From positions 40,985-104,984 of the forward strand of contig CANBCZ010000006.1 of the NCBI GenBank assembly GCA_947367255.1: 64,000 nucleotides of DNA, read 5' to 3'. The notes beneath the pieces were generated by a model. That model was not told where the DNA came from. It searched no databases and saw nothing but the letters and a program-made list of their open reading frames with translations. Made by a program: the position numbers and the translations under genes. Of this stretch, positions 55,740 through 63,848 are shown piece by piece. Source of the DNA: an uncultured Alistipes sp. (lineage in GTDB: Bacteria; Bacteroidota; Bacteroidia; Bacteroidales; Rikenellaceae). The stretch's first letter is position 1. Each line of letters begins with the position of its first letter.

Positions 55740-57149
55740 TTATCTCTTCTCTAATTTAACGACATTTTCTACGTGATGAGTATGTGGGAACATATCTACC
55801 GGCTGAACACTTACGATGCGATACATGCCGCTCATAAGGGCAAGATCGCGAGCCTGAGTTGCCGGATTGCAGCTCACATAGACAATTCGCTGTGGTGCAG
55901 CATTGAGGATAACATCGATAACCGGCTCATCTACACCTGCGCGTGGTGGGTCAAGGATAATTACATCCGGACGACCATTGCGCGCGATAAAGTCGTTATC
56001 GAGCACCTTTTTCATATCGCCCGCGTAGAATACAGTGTTATCAATGCCGTTGATAGCGGAATTTACCTTTGCATCCTCAATAGCCTCTGGGACATACTCG
56101 ATACCAACAACCTTCTTGCACTGACGCGCGCAGAAGTTGGCAATGGTACCTGTACCTGTGTAGAGGTCGTAGAGTGTATCACCCTCCTTGAGTTCTGCCG
56201 CCTCGCGGGTAATCTTGTAGAGTTCGTATGCCTGCTCCGAGTTGGTCTGGTAGAACGACTTAGGTCCCACCTTGAACTTCAGACCTTCCATACTCTCGAA
56301 GATATGGTCTTTGCCGGCATAGCAGATAGGGGTCTGGTCGGTAAGAGAGTCATTCCACTTCTCGTTTACAAAGTAGATAAGTGAGGTAATCTCAGGGAAA
56401 CGCTCCTTAACGGCATCAAGTAGGGTAGTGATGCGAGGCTGATCGTTCTCGTTAAAGATGACCGAGAGCATAATCTCGCCGGTAGAGGCTGTGCGAATAA
56501 TAATACCACGCATAAGTCCCTGATGCTCACGCGCATTGTGGAACGAGTAGCCATTCTCAATGCAGTATGCTTTGATAAAGTCACGAATGGCATTTGACGG
56601 TTCAGGCTGCAGGTGACACTTGTTTATATCAAGCACCTTGTCGAACATATTAGGCACGTGAAAACCGAGCGCAGGAGCAGCTGCAATATCGCCACCCTGA
56701 GCAATCTCCTCGTATGTCAGCCAACGACGATCTGCAAAGGTAAACTCGAGCTTATTGCGGTAGTAGAGCTGCTTTGCCGAGCCGAGACAAGGCTTAACCT
56801 CGGGAATCTCGAGCTTGCCGATGCGCACAAGCTGATCGCGCACCTGTGAGGTCTTCTGACGGAGCTGCTCTGAATAGGGCAGATTCTGCCACTTGCAACC
56901 ACCACATACGCCAAAGTGCTCGCATACAGGCTCACAGCGGAGCTCTGAACGCTTTACGAAGTTTACTACTGTACCCTCCATAAAACGACGCTTCTTCGCC
57001 TTAATCTGTACATCTACAACATCACCAGGAACGGTCATCGGAACAAATACAACCATACCGTCATAGTGACCCATCGCCTTGCCCTCAGCTGCGAGGGTAG
57101 TTATCTCTAATCCCTCAATAAAGGGCATCGGACCTCTTTTTCTTGCCAT
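55740..57149 (-). CDS. rlmD: 23S rRNA (uracil-C5)-methyltransferase RlmD/RumA-type
   Basis: A 469-residue radical-free m5U methyltransferase. An N-terminal TRAM domain (about 10-70) is followed by the iron-sulfur cysteines CEHFGVCGGCKW, the SAM-binding LYDLYTGTGTIANF and the catalytic Cys region YVSCNPATQARDL; the conserved DPPRAGVD precedes it. The exact uridine target (1939 or 747) is not decided. A TATCTTTG box lies at 57176-57169, 19 nt upstream of the ATG. Confidence 0.9.
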   Translation of the reverse strand: MARKRGPMPFIEGLEITTLAAEGKAMGHYDGMVVFVPMTVPGDVVDVQIKAKKRRFMEGTVVNFVKRSELRCEPVCEHFGVCGGCKWQNLPYSEQLRQKTSQVRDQLVRIGKLEIPEVKPCLGSAKQLYYRNKLEFTFADRRWLTYEEIAQGGDIAAAPALGFHVPNMFDKVLDINKCHLQPEPSNAIRDFIKAYCIENGYSFHNAREHQGLMRGIIIRTASTGEIMLSVIFNENDQPRITTLLDAVKERFPEITSLIYFVNEKWNDSLTDQTPICYAGKDHIFESMEGLKFKVGPKSFYQTNSEQAYELYKITREAAELKEGDTLYDLYTGTGTIANFCARQCKKVVGIEYVPEAIEDAKVNSAINGIDNTVFYAGDMKKVLDNDFIARNGRPDVIILDPPRAGVDEPVIDVILNAAPQRIVYVSCNPATQARDLALMSGMYRIVSVQPVDMFPHTHHVENVVKLEKR

Positions 57150-57268
57150 AATTTTATTGTTTATCGTGCAAAGATAATAAAATTTTCTCTTTTAGCCTTC
57201 GGCTACCCGCTTTTGGTCACTTTTTTAACACTTAACGCGAAATATATGTCTATTATTCAGCTTTTTCA

Positions 57269-57300
57269 TAACCCGCTGGGGCTCAATGACGCGCAACGAG
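57269..57300. other. Possible tRNA-Lys 3'-end scrap plus GC-rich palindrome
   Basis: CGCTGGGGCTC repeats part of the tRNA-Lys T-arm/acceptor 3' strand and is followed by the palindrome GCGCAACGAGTTGCGC. The layout mirrors the truncated tRNA-Gln end at 42.9 kb, which is also followed by a GC-rich palindrome. The match is only 11 bp. Confidence 0.3.
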
Positions 57301-57314
57301 TTGCGCCACAAAAC

Positions 57315-57346
57315 AAAAAAAGACGACAATCCGAAGATTGCCGTCT
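57315..57346 (-). terminator. Terminator of tRNA-Lys
   Basis: On the minus strand AGACGGCAATC and GATTGTCGTCT pair around TTCG, followed by seven T residues. Confidence 0.88.
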
Positions 57347-57348
57347 GG

Positions 57349-57421
57349 TGAACTCGCTGGGGCTCGAACCCAGGACCCCAACATTAAAAGTGTTGTGCTC
57401 TACCTGCTGAGCTACGAATTC
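57349..57421 (-). tRNA. tRNA-Lys (anticodon TTT)
   Basis: Acceptor GAATTCG/CGAGTTC, D-arm GTAGCTCAGCAGGTAGAGC, anticodon arm with loop CTTTTAA reading TTT, and T-arm with GTTCGAGCC are all present over 73 nt including the discriminator base. Confidence 0.95.
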
Positions 57422-57447
57422 ATCGCACCAAATCGTTTTTGGTGGTG

Positions 57448-57477
57448 CAAAGATAGAACTTTTTTCTCAAATGCCAA
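57448..57477 (-). promoter_or_regulatory. Promoter of tRNA-Lys
   Basis: On the minus strand TTG (57477-57475), 19 nt, TATCTTTG (57455-57448). Confidence 0.75.
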
Positions 57478-57579
57478 AATAAAATGCATTTTTTTTATCC
57501 ATAATAGTCAGATTATGTTATTTATAGATAAATACGTATTATAATTATCACATTTCGTTGCAATACCTCCTTTACAGAC

Positions 57580-57610
57580 TTGTTCGTTTGAAAAACTTTA
57601 CCTAATTTTG
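57580..57610 (+). promoter_or_regulatory. Promoter of the structured RNA
   Basis: TTG (57580-57582), exactly 20 nt, TAATTTTG (57603-57610). The -33 TTG lies in one arm of a 12-bp inverted repeat (57579-57590 with 57696-57707). Confidence 0.7.
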
Positions 57611-57616
57611 TTGTGC

Positions 57617-57858
57617 TATTGTGCAAATAGCAGACATACGAAAGTGTTTTTCGCAGTCCTAAATAGAAAATCTGACAGTTTTCCAAGCAAGAGGGCAAAC
57701 GAACAAGCACTCATCTCTTGTATAGCTATGTGGCTATGCACGCTTTGTGCATACACCTCATACTATCCAAGTGTGGGGTATTGCATCGTTTATTCTTGCT
57801 AGGTTTTGTCAGAGCCTCTATTTAGTAAACGGAAATCAGCTCCACACTTTCTTTTTTT
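57617..57858 (+). ncRNA. Apparently free-standing structured RNA of unknown class
   Basis: The stretch starts about 7 nt after a consensus promoter and ends in a stem AAGTGTGGGG (57769-57778) with CTCCACACTT (57840-57849) followed by a T-rich tail, as in a terminator. Between them are hairpins TGCTATT/AATAGCA (57614-57632), CGAAA/TTTCG, GAAAA/TTTTC, a long rod at 57717-57770 (CTTGTATAG/CTATCCAAG, TATG/CATA, TATGCAC/GTGCATA) and CGTTTA/TAAACG inside the last loop. No credible protein is encoded; the short frames on both strands cross these helices. It does not show tmRNA, RNase P or SRP signatures. It could also be a long leader of the small genes that follow. Confidence 0.55.
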
Positions 57859-57903
57859 ATACTAACCGCACTATTGGGGCTGTGGTGTGCACAAACAAAC
57901 ATT

Positions 57904-58209
57904 ATGGGATTTTTTAGTTTTCACAATCAATTCGAGATTGAAGTAAACCGCTCGAAGAGAGTTGCTTTTGACAAATTCGTCTCTTATATCAAAAAGAAGA
58001 GTGGATTTCAATTAACAAGCACACAGAATGGCGAGAGTTTAACTTTTACCAAAGGTATAACTTTACTCTCCTGGCCTATCAATTTTGAGGTTGTATTTAA
58101 GGAGGTTGATAAGGAGAACACAATGTTGTGTGTTAGATCTGAATCCGGCAATATAGACCTCGGAAGATCCAAGGGTATTATTAACGATATTGTTGAAGAG
58201 ATCTATTAA
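57904..58209 (+). CDS. Small hypothetical protein
   Basis: A 101-residue soluble protein. The ATG at 57904 (MGFFSF) replaces an earlier non-ATG start at 57874. It has mixed alpha/beta character (EVNRSKRVAFDKFVSYIKKK, then strands) without signal peptide or membrane helix. It is the first of three closely spaced small genes (11 nt before the next). I do not recognise it. Confidence 0.6.
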   Translation: MGFFSFHNQFEIEVNRSKRVAFDKFVSYIKKKSGFQLTSTQNGESLTFTKGITLLSWPINFEVVFKEVDKENTMLCVRSESGNIDLGRSKGIINDIVEEIY

Positions 58210-58220
58210 AAGAGAGAATT

Positions 58221-58679
58221 ATGGGTAGTTATAAATTTTGGGAGAGACTTATCCTTGTAGCCTTAGTAATTGGAGGATTTTTCTATTTCAAATCATTATT
58301 AGGCGATGACTCTTCAATATCAGAAGATAACTCCTCTTCATATAGTAGCAGCACTTCGTCTTATAGCACTAAACAGCTTTTGGATAGAGGACAAAAGTTT
58401 ATTTTACGCCAAGTAAAAAGTCCTTCTACAACAGTTTTTCTATCATACAATGATAATGTAGAGTCCATGCTGAAAGAGTGGGGTATCAACTTCGAGAAAA
58501 AGCATGATGCGCTTTTGATTGAGTTCGAGACTACTAATGGCTTTGGTGGAAGAGTTCGTAAGAGCCTATGTGTATTCTATGTAAATGGTAATCCTGTTGA
58601 TTATGCAGATGGTGATCATATCAATAAGGTAAATGCACGTGAGTATATCTCAATAATGAAGGCAAAAGGTGTGTGGTAA
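58221..58679 (+). CDS. Small membrane-anchored hypothetical protein
   Basis: A 152-residue protein with one N-terminal helix (residues 9-25), a Ser/Asp-rich linker (30-50) and a soluble C-terminal domain with conserved-looking text QVKSPSTTVFLSYNDN and VRKSLCVFYVNGN. Topology suggests anchoring in the inner membrane with the domain outside. The Ser-rich linker recalls the 18597-19763 protein, but no homology is claimed. Confidence 0.65.
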   Translation: MGSYKFWERLILVALVIGGFFYFKSLLGDDSSISEDNSSSYSSSTSSYSTKQLLDRGQKFILRQVKSPSTTVFLSYNDNVESMLKEWGINFEKKHDALLIEFETTNGFGGRVRKSLCVFYVNGNPVDYADGDHINKVNAREYISIMKAKGVW

Positions 58680-58696
58680 TAAATACTGTATAAAAT

Positions 58697-58840
58697 ATGG
58701 TAGTTTTTTTTGCAGCATTATGTGTCATATTGACTTTGATCTCAGATTTATTTGTTGAAGATGAACGTATCGCAGCAGGCATATACAAAGCCACGGGAAT
58801 CTTAATACTCGTAGCTTTAGTGTTGTGGCTTTTTATATAG
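58697..58840 (+). CDS. Very small membrane protein (47 aa)
   Basis: An ATG at 58697, 17 nt after the previous stop, opens a frame of 47 residues with two hydrophobic segments (VVFFAALCVILTLISDLF and ILILVALVLWLFI) separated by a charged turn (VEDERIAAG). It ends just before a terminator. The position, spacing and two-helix hairpin support a real gene, but there is no independent evidence of translation. Confidence 0.5.
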   Translation: MVVFFAALCVILTLISDLFVEDERIAAGIYKATGILILVALVLWLFI

Positions 58841-58854
58841 AAGATATATAATAA

Positions 58855-58894
58855 ACAATACAGGAGGTTCAAAATTTCGAACCTCCTGTATTGT
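58855..58894. terminator. Bidirectional terminator between the small genes and the GH13 gene
   Basis: ACAATACAGGAGGTTC and GAACCTCCTGTATTGT form a 16-bp perfect stem. Confidence 0.88.
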
Positions 58895-58910
58895 TCTATA
58901 ACCTGCAACT

Positions 58911-61526
58911 TTACTCCTTAACAAGTACCACGTAGTCGCCTGCAGCGAGGGTAGTGGTGTAGGTTGCAGAGCTGAGGGTTACAGCCTCGTTTGTAATGAG
59001 GTTCTTCCACTCGCCCTGAACTGGAACATTGCAAGTAGCGTTGCTTGATGCGTTAGTGAAGTTAGCCATAACGATTACGCTACCGCCTGCGTTGCTATAA
59101 ACGAGAGTCTTTGCAGCCATATTAGCATCGCCAACAGCCCAAGTGTTGATAGTTGTTGTACCCTCAAAACCGTACATCTCTGGGTGGGTAGTACGGAAGG
59201 TAATGCACTTACTAACAGCATCATAGAGAGCCTTGCGGTCTGCATTCTCCAGATACTCCCAACGAACTGGCTTAGGCTCAACCTTCTGACCATCATCAGA
59301 GCCGATTGTAACATCGTAACCAAGCTCGCCGAACTGCCACATCATCTTTGGATATGGAGAGAGGAAGTGGAGTGCATAAGCAGCCTGAAGGTGCTTTGAA
59401 ATACGGCCCCAGTCGCTCTTTACGAATGACTGACCGTAAGCGATAGCCTTATATGCTACACGCTCCTCGTCGTGGTCCTCAATATTACCAACGCGGCCAA
59501 ATGCTGCAGCGCTGCTAAAGTTGCTCTTGCCAGTCCAACCCATAACGGTCTCTGAATATGGCTCTACAGCCTTACGCCAAAGCATAATGCCCTTGTATGC
59601 TGCAAGCTCGTTCTCCTCCTGAGTATCAGAGAGGTGCTCGAGGATGATATATGCATCAGACTCAACCTCGCGAATAGCGTCTGCGTAGTCCTTGATAATC
59701 GCAATACGAGAAGCATCGTAGCCATTCCAAGTACCTACATTGCTACCAGAGTTCTTCTGTGTAAGACCCTTTGAGAGGTCGAAACGGTAACCGTCGATAT
59801 TGTACTCTGTGAGCCAGTACTGGAGCATCTCCTTGAAGTACTGACGGGTCTTTGCGTACTCGTGGTTAAAGTCGTGGAATACATTGAATGGATGGCGTGC
59901 AACCTTGTTGAAGAATGGGTTGCTCATTGATGCCTGACCGTCAGAGTCGCTCCACATCTTCATCCAAGGGTGAAGACCTGTTGCGTGGTTGATAACGATA
60001 TCGAGGATAACAGCAATACCGCGCTTGTGACACTCGTCGATAAAGGTCTTATAGTCCTCTACAGTACCGTAAGCCTTATCTGCAGCGAAATAGAAGCAAG
60101 GGTTATAACCCCAGCTGTTATTGCCGTCAAACTCCTGAATAGGCATCAGCTCGATAGCGTTGATACCCAGAGCCTTGATGTGGTCGAGCTTTGCCATAGC
60201 CGCCTTTACAGAGCGCTCTGTGGTAAAGTCACGGAACAGCAGCTCGTAGATAGCAAGGCTATTCTGCTTAGGACGCTGGAAGTCGGTAACTGTCCAGTTG
60301 AAGGTAGATGGGGTAGTGGAGAATACAGAGAGAACATCTGTAGCCTTGTCAGATGGATACTGACGCAGGTTAGGGTAGATCATTGCATCCTGATTGATCC
60401 ACTTATCATTCCACGGATCGAGAATCTTTGTACCATAAGGGTCTGCACAACGGATAGTCTTATCTACAAGGAACTGGTAAGCAATCTCTGTGTTTGGAGT
60501 AAGACCATCAACACTAATCCAGAAGTAGTTGCCATCCCTCTTCATCATATACTTGTTGCTTGGCGCAAAATCGCTAAAGTCACTCAAGAGAACAACCTGC
60601 TGCTTGCCCGGAGCATAGAGAACGAAGGTTGCAGTGTTGCCGCTTACGGTCACACCATCCTTAACACCTGCAGGACGGGCCTCAGATACGGTAGCACCGA
60701 GAACGGTTACAGATACCTCGTCGGTAACACTCTTCTTGCCATTTGACACCTCAGCCTTAAATACAGCATCCTCGCTTACGGCTACATTGTATGTGTAGTT
60801 GATATCCTCACCGGTCGAAGTGGCAACAACCTGATCGTTCTTGTAGAGGATAACAGAGTTTGCCTCCTTTGCAGTTACAGATACGGTATAGCTGTTGTTT
60901 ACATCGAGAATTGCGCGATCGGCAGGCGATATGATTCTTACATCGAGGTCCGCCTTGGCAAGTGCAACGAAGATATCGTTACCATTATCCTTCAACTCTA
61001 CAGAACCATCTGCAGAGCGGAAAACAAATGCAAGATGTGTAATTGTCTCAGATGCAGGAACACCGTAGTAAGCACGCGGACCGCCCTTGATAACAAGCTT
61101 AAAGACATTCTGCTTAACCTTTGACAGCTTGCAGTCTGCAATATTATCTGTCCACTCCGCCTTAACATACTTCCAGTCAGCTGTAGTAGCACTTGTAGAG
61201 GTCAGAACGCCTGTGTGAGCATAAATATCGCCTGTAAAGCCATCCATAGATGTACCCGCAGTGTTGATATACACCAACACATCCTGAGTCATATCTGCAG
61301 TTACGAACTTCGGATCGGTGCAGATAAATGGGAAGTCGTAGGTCTCCGGATCGATAGCAGGCTCATCGTTATCACCCGGCTGCTCCGGCTCCGGTTCAGG
61401 CTCCGGCTGCGGAGTCTGCTGTCCCTGAGATGGTTTGTTATTAACCATATCGTCATCACCCAAACATGCTGTAGTAAAGAGCATTGCCGAGCAAAGCGTC
61501 AGGATTAAAAGATAGATTTTTCTCAT
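58911..61526 (-). CDS. GH13 alpha-amylase-family lipoprotein
   Basis: An 871-residue lipoprotein (lipobox TTAC, Cys21) with a Pro/Glu linker (30-60). N-terminal beta-sandwich domains (about 65-190 starch-binding-like; 195-275 Ig-like; 285-375 CBM48/E-set-like) precede a GH13 barrel (about 420-790) and a C-terminal sandwich. The catalytic triad is intact: nucleophile Asp583 (GYRFDLSKG), acid/base Glu630 (IILEHLS) and Asp686 (IEDHDE). It should cleave alpha-glucans at the cell surface, in the style of pullulanase/SusG enzymes. No susCD pair is adjacent; a LytTR two-component pair lies upstream. Confidence 0.9.
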   Translation of the reverse strand: MRKIYLLILTLCSAMLFTTACLGDDDMVNNKPSQGQQTPQPEPEPEPEQPGDNDEPAIDPETYDFPFICTDPKFVTADMTQDVLVYINTAGTSMDGFTGDIYAHTGVLTSTSATTADWKYVKAEWTDNIADCKLSKVKQNVFKLVIKGGPRAYYGVPASETITHLAFVFRSADGSVELKDNGNDIFVALAKADLDVRIISPADRAILDVNNSYTVSVTAKEANSVILYKNDQVVATSTGEDINYTYNVAVSEDAVFKAEVSNGKKSVTDEVSVTVLGATVSEARPAGVKDGVTVSGNTATFVLYAPGKQQVVLLSDFSDFAPSNKYMMKRDGNYFWISVDGLTPNTEIAYQFLVDKTIRCADPYGTKILDPWNDKWINQDAMIYPNLRQYPSDKATDVLSVFSTTPSTFNWTVTDFQRPKQNSLAIYELLFRDFTTERSVKAAMAKLDHIKALGINAIELMPIQEFDGNNSWGYNPCFYFAADKAYGTVEDYKTFIDECHKRGIAVILDIVINHATGLHPWMKMWSDSDGQASMSNPFFNKVARHPFNVFHDFNHEYAKTRQYFKEMLQYWLTEYNIDGYRFDLSKGLTQKNSGSNVGTWNGYDASRIAIIKDYADAIREVESDAYIILEHLSDTQEENELAAYKGIMLWRKAVEPYSETVMGWTGKSNFSSAAAFGRVGNIEDHDEERVAYKAIAYGQSFVKSDWGRISKHLQAAYALHFLSPYPKMMWQFGELGYDVTIGSDDGQKVEPKPVRWEYLENADRKALYDAVSKCITFRTTHPEMYGFEGTTTINTWAVGDANMAAKTLVYSNAGGSVIVMANFTNASSNATCNVPVQGEWKNLITNEAVTLSSATYTTTLAAGDYVVLVKE

Positions 61527-61661
61527 AGTTTTATTTGATTAGTGAATATTCCAATATCTAACCGCAAATTTTAATAAAAAAGACGGACAACAAAAATCTT
61601 CGCGCGCGAGCGGTTGTATAAAGTGTATGAAATGCCCGAAAACGCCCTTGAATAGAAACAA

Positions 61662-61684
61662 AAAAAGCGGCAAATGCCGCCTTT
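61662..61684 (-). terminator. Terminator of the two-component operon
   Basis: On the minus strand AAAGGCGGCA/TGCCGCTTT form a tight hairpin followed by T residues. Confidence 0.8.
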
Positions 61685-61686
61685 AC

Positions 61687-62466
61687 TTACAAACCCTGCT
61701 GCTCGCCGTTTTCTAACCAAGCTAAAAAATCGGCAGTTTTACTTCTACTGACAAAGGTGTCGATGTCACTCGCCGGTTTGAGTGTTAGTTTAATTCTGTT
61801 ACCTAAACGTTTTGCGACATTTCCGACAGCCTTATCCGCTACAATGCAGCTGCGTGATATACGGAAAAACTTTGCCGGATTAAGCTCCTTGCCGATAGTG
61901 TCAAGCGATATATCCATCAGATACTTTTCGCCAGCGAGGGTCATCAGATATGTACAACCCTCCTCGGAGTAGAAGTAGGCTATATTCGAGGTCTCGATCA
62001 TCACAATCTTATCGTTGTAACGCAGCAGATAACGCTGTTTGTAACGACGCGCCTCGGTAGATATTGCATTTCGCAGAGCCACAGTATCAATAGCGCCGAT
62101 ACTCTTTGTCATACGAGTTCGACAACGCTCAATAGCTCGTGTCAGATCTGCTATACTTACAGGTTTAAGTAAATAGTCTATCGAATTGATTTCAAATGCT
62201 TTAATAGCATAATTATTGTAAGCGGTCACGATAATTACCGGGCAGTTTATCTTTACTCGATCGAATATATCGAAGCATTTGCCGTCCGATAACTCCACAT
62301 CCATAAATATCGCATCAGGAAGATTCTCCGCGCTCTCTAACCAATTCACACTCTTGTCCACGCTGTCCAAAACACCGCAGATATTAATGTCATCGAAGTT
62401 GTTGGTAAGCGCCCTTACAAGTGCTTGCTGCGCTACGAGTTCGTCCTCTATAATTAAAACATTCAT
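61687..62466 (-). CDS. LytTR-family response regulator
   Basis: A 259-residue regulator. The receiver domain (1-115) has the acidic pair at the start (IIEDE), phospho-acceptor Asp in AIFMDVELSDG (near 55), the Thr switch VTAYN and the Lys in LLKPVS. The LytTR DNA-binding domain follows (about 145-250, with FFRISRSCIVADKAV). It is the second gene of the pair, 11 nt after the kinase gene. Confidence 0.92.
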   Translation of the reverse strand: MNVLIIEDELVAQQALVRALTNNFDDINICGVLDSVDKSVNWLESAENLPDAIFMDVELSDGKCFDIFDRVKINCPVIIVTAYNNYAIKAFEINSIDYLLKPVSIADLTRAIERCRTRMTKSIGAIDTVALRNAISTEARRYKQRYLLRYNDKIVMIETSNIAYFYSEEGCTYLMTLAGEKYLMDISLDTIGKELNPAKFFRISRSCIVADKAVGNVAKRLGNRIKLTLKPASDIDTFVSRSKTADFLAWLENGEQQGL

Positions 62467-62477
62467 AGGTTGTTAAG

Positions 62478-63848
62478 TTATATTAGTGGAAGTTTTACTT
62501 CAAATAGGTTGTCACTCTTTATAATCTCAATATCTTTGCCAATAGCGGCAAGGTACTGCTTGGATATATTCTTCAATCCAACCTTTGTACTGTCGTCGCT
62601 TGAACTCTTCAGCTGCAGGTTATTACGAACCACTATATATTCGCCCTCAGTCGCTATAGTAATCTGCAAAGGCTGCTCGGTACGCACGATATTGTGCTTG
62701 AAGGCGTTCTCGATAAGCACCTGCAGACTACACTGCACGACAAATCGCCCCAGACAACTCTCATCAATACTCTGCGTAACCACAAAACCCTGAGGAAAAC
62801 GCACCTTCAACAGGTCTAAATACTGATTGATAAATGCCAACTCTTCCTGCAGTCGCACCAGATGCTCATTCTCGTTCTGCAACATATAGCGGTAGAGGGA
62901 TGCGAGTTTTCGAACATATTCGCTTGCCTCCTCACTCTTCTGCTCCTCGATCAGTCCGTTCAGGATATTGAGCGAGTTAAAGAGGAAGTGCGGGTTTACC
63001 TGCTGCTTGAGGATATTGTACTGATACTGTGCAAAACGGCGCTTCTCCTGCTCCTTTTCAATTCGACTGCGCGTCTGATATACATACGATACAAGAGACA
63101 TAACAACGTAGATAAGCAGGTTCGCAATTATCGTAATCGAAAAGAGTTGTATAAAACTCGCATTTTTGAATGCAATATCGGTACCAAAAGGGAGATTATA
63201 GCCAATAATAACTGCCGTAACAGAGGCAATGACAACTGTCTGCGAGAAGATTCCGACAATATAACCGACAGGAGTAGAAAGCCAATCAAATCGTTGATTG
63301 ATAATCAGATATATAACATTGCAACAGATGAGGGTAATAATCGCCAACGAGTTGCTCAACAACAATCGGAGCGAGAGATTGACCACCTCGTCCGAAAGCA
63401 TATTGCCAAAAATCTTAGAGTAGATGACTCTGACAGCAAGTAGAATGGCAAGCATCAGAATCATTGGTAATAAGTTCGGCATCCACTGATTGGACTGACT
63501 ACTTCTCCCCCCCCCGATTGAGTCAAAAATAAGCAGGTTACTAAAGCCGATTATTTCTGTAGTAAAGAATGAAGTAACTGTGTGTAATAGCCAATAGGGT
63601 AGTAAGTTAGATAAGAGCACTGCACCATAAGTTCCGATGACAAAACCGAGGATATTTCCCGCAATAACACATGCAGCAATAACACCTAATCCCTGACCTT
63701 TGCGCACGCCGATAATGGCAATCATCGAGACTGTTGCAATGGTCAGTATAAACTCATCCGATACATTGAGCACGCCGCATATCATAACAATTGCGGCATG
63801 GATAAGTGCAAATATGTGAATTATATGCGAACAACGCAGTGTTTTCAT
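62478..63848 (-). CDS. LytS-like sensor histidine kinase with internal G9 tract
   Basis: A 456-residue membrane kinase. Roughly seven to eight membrane helices occupy residues 10-265; then comes the His_kinase domain with phospho-acceptor His in QQVNPHFLFNSLNILN (near residue 295) and an ATPase domain with LIENAFKHN. It signals to the LytTR regulator encoded next. A run of nine G residues (63507-63515, shown as C on the plus strand) encodes the Gly-Gly-Gly of a loop near residue 112; a one-base slip would truncate the protein before the kinase domain. No periplasmic sensor domain of known type is visible. Confidence 0.9.
   Translation of the reverse strand: MKTLRCSHIIHIFALIHAAIVMICGVLNVSDEFILTIATVSMIAIIGVRKGQGLGVIAACVIAGNILGFVIGTYGAVLLSNLLPYWLLHTVTSFFTTEIIGFSNLLIFDSIGGGRSSQSNQWMPNLLPMILMLAILLAVRVIYSKIFGNMLSDEVVNLSLRLLLSNSLAIITLICCNVIYLIINQRFDWLSTPVGYIVGIFSQTVVIASVTAVIIGYNLPFGTDIAFKNASFIQLFSITIIANLLIYVVMSLVSYVYQTRSRIEKEQEKRRFAQYQYNILKQQVNPHFLFNSLNILNGLIEEQKSEEASEYVRKLASLYRYMLQNENEHLVRLQEELAFINQYLDLLKVRFPQGFVVTQSIDESCLGRFVVQCSLQVLIENAFKHNIVRTEQPLQITIATEGEYIVVRNNLQLKSSSDDSTKVGLKNISKQYLAAIGKDIEIIKSDNLFEVKLPLI

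Noticed and set aside
57522..57710. 62-codon frame on the minus strand over the structured RNA
   Set aside because: It crosses the promoter and helices of the plus-strand RNA, has no promoter of its own, and its translation has no recognisable features.
57608..57802. 64-codon plus-strand frame within the structured RNA
   Set aside because: It covers several strong hairpins and has no clear protein character; RNA structure explains the region better.
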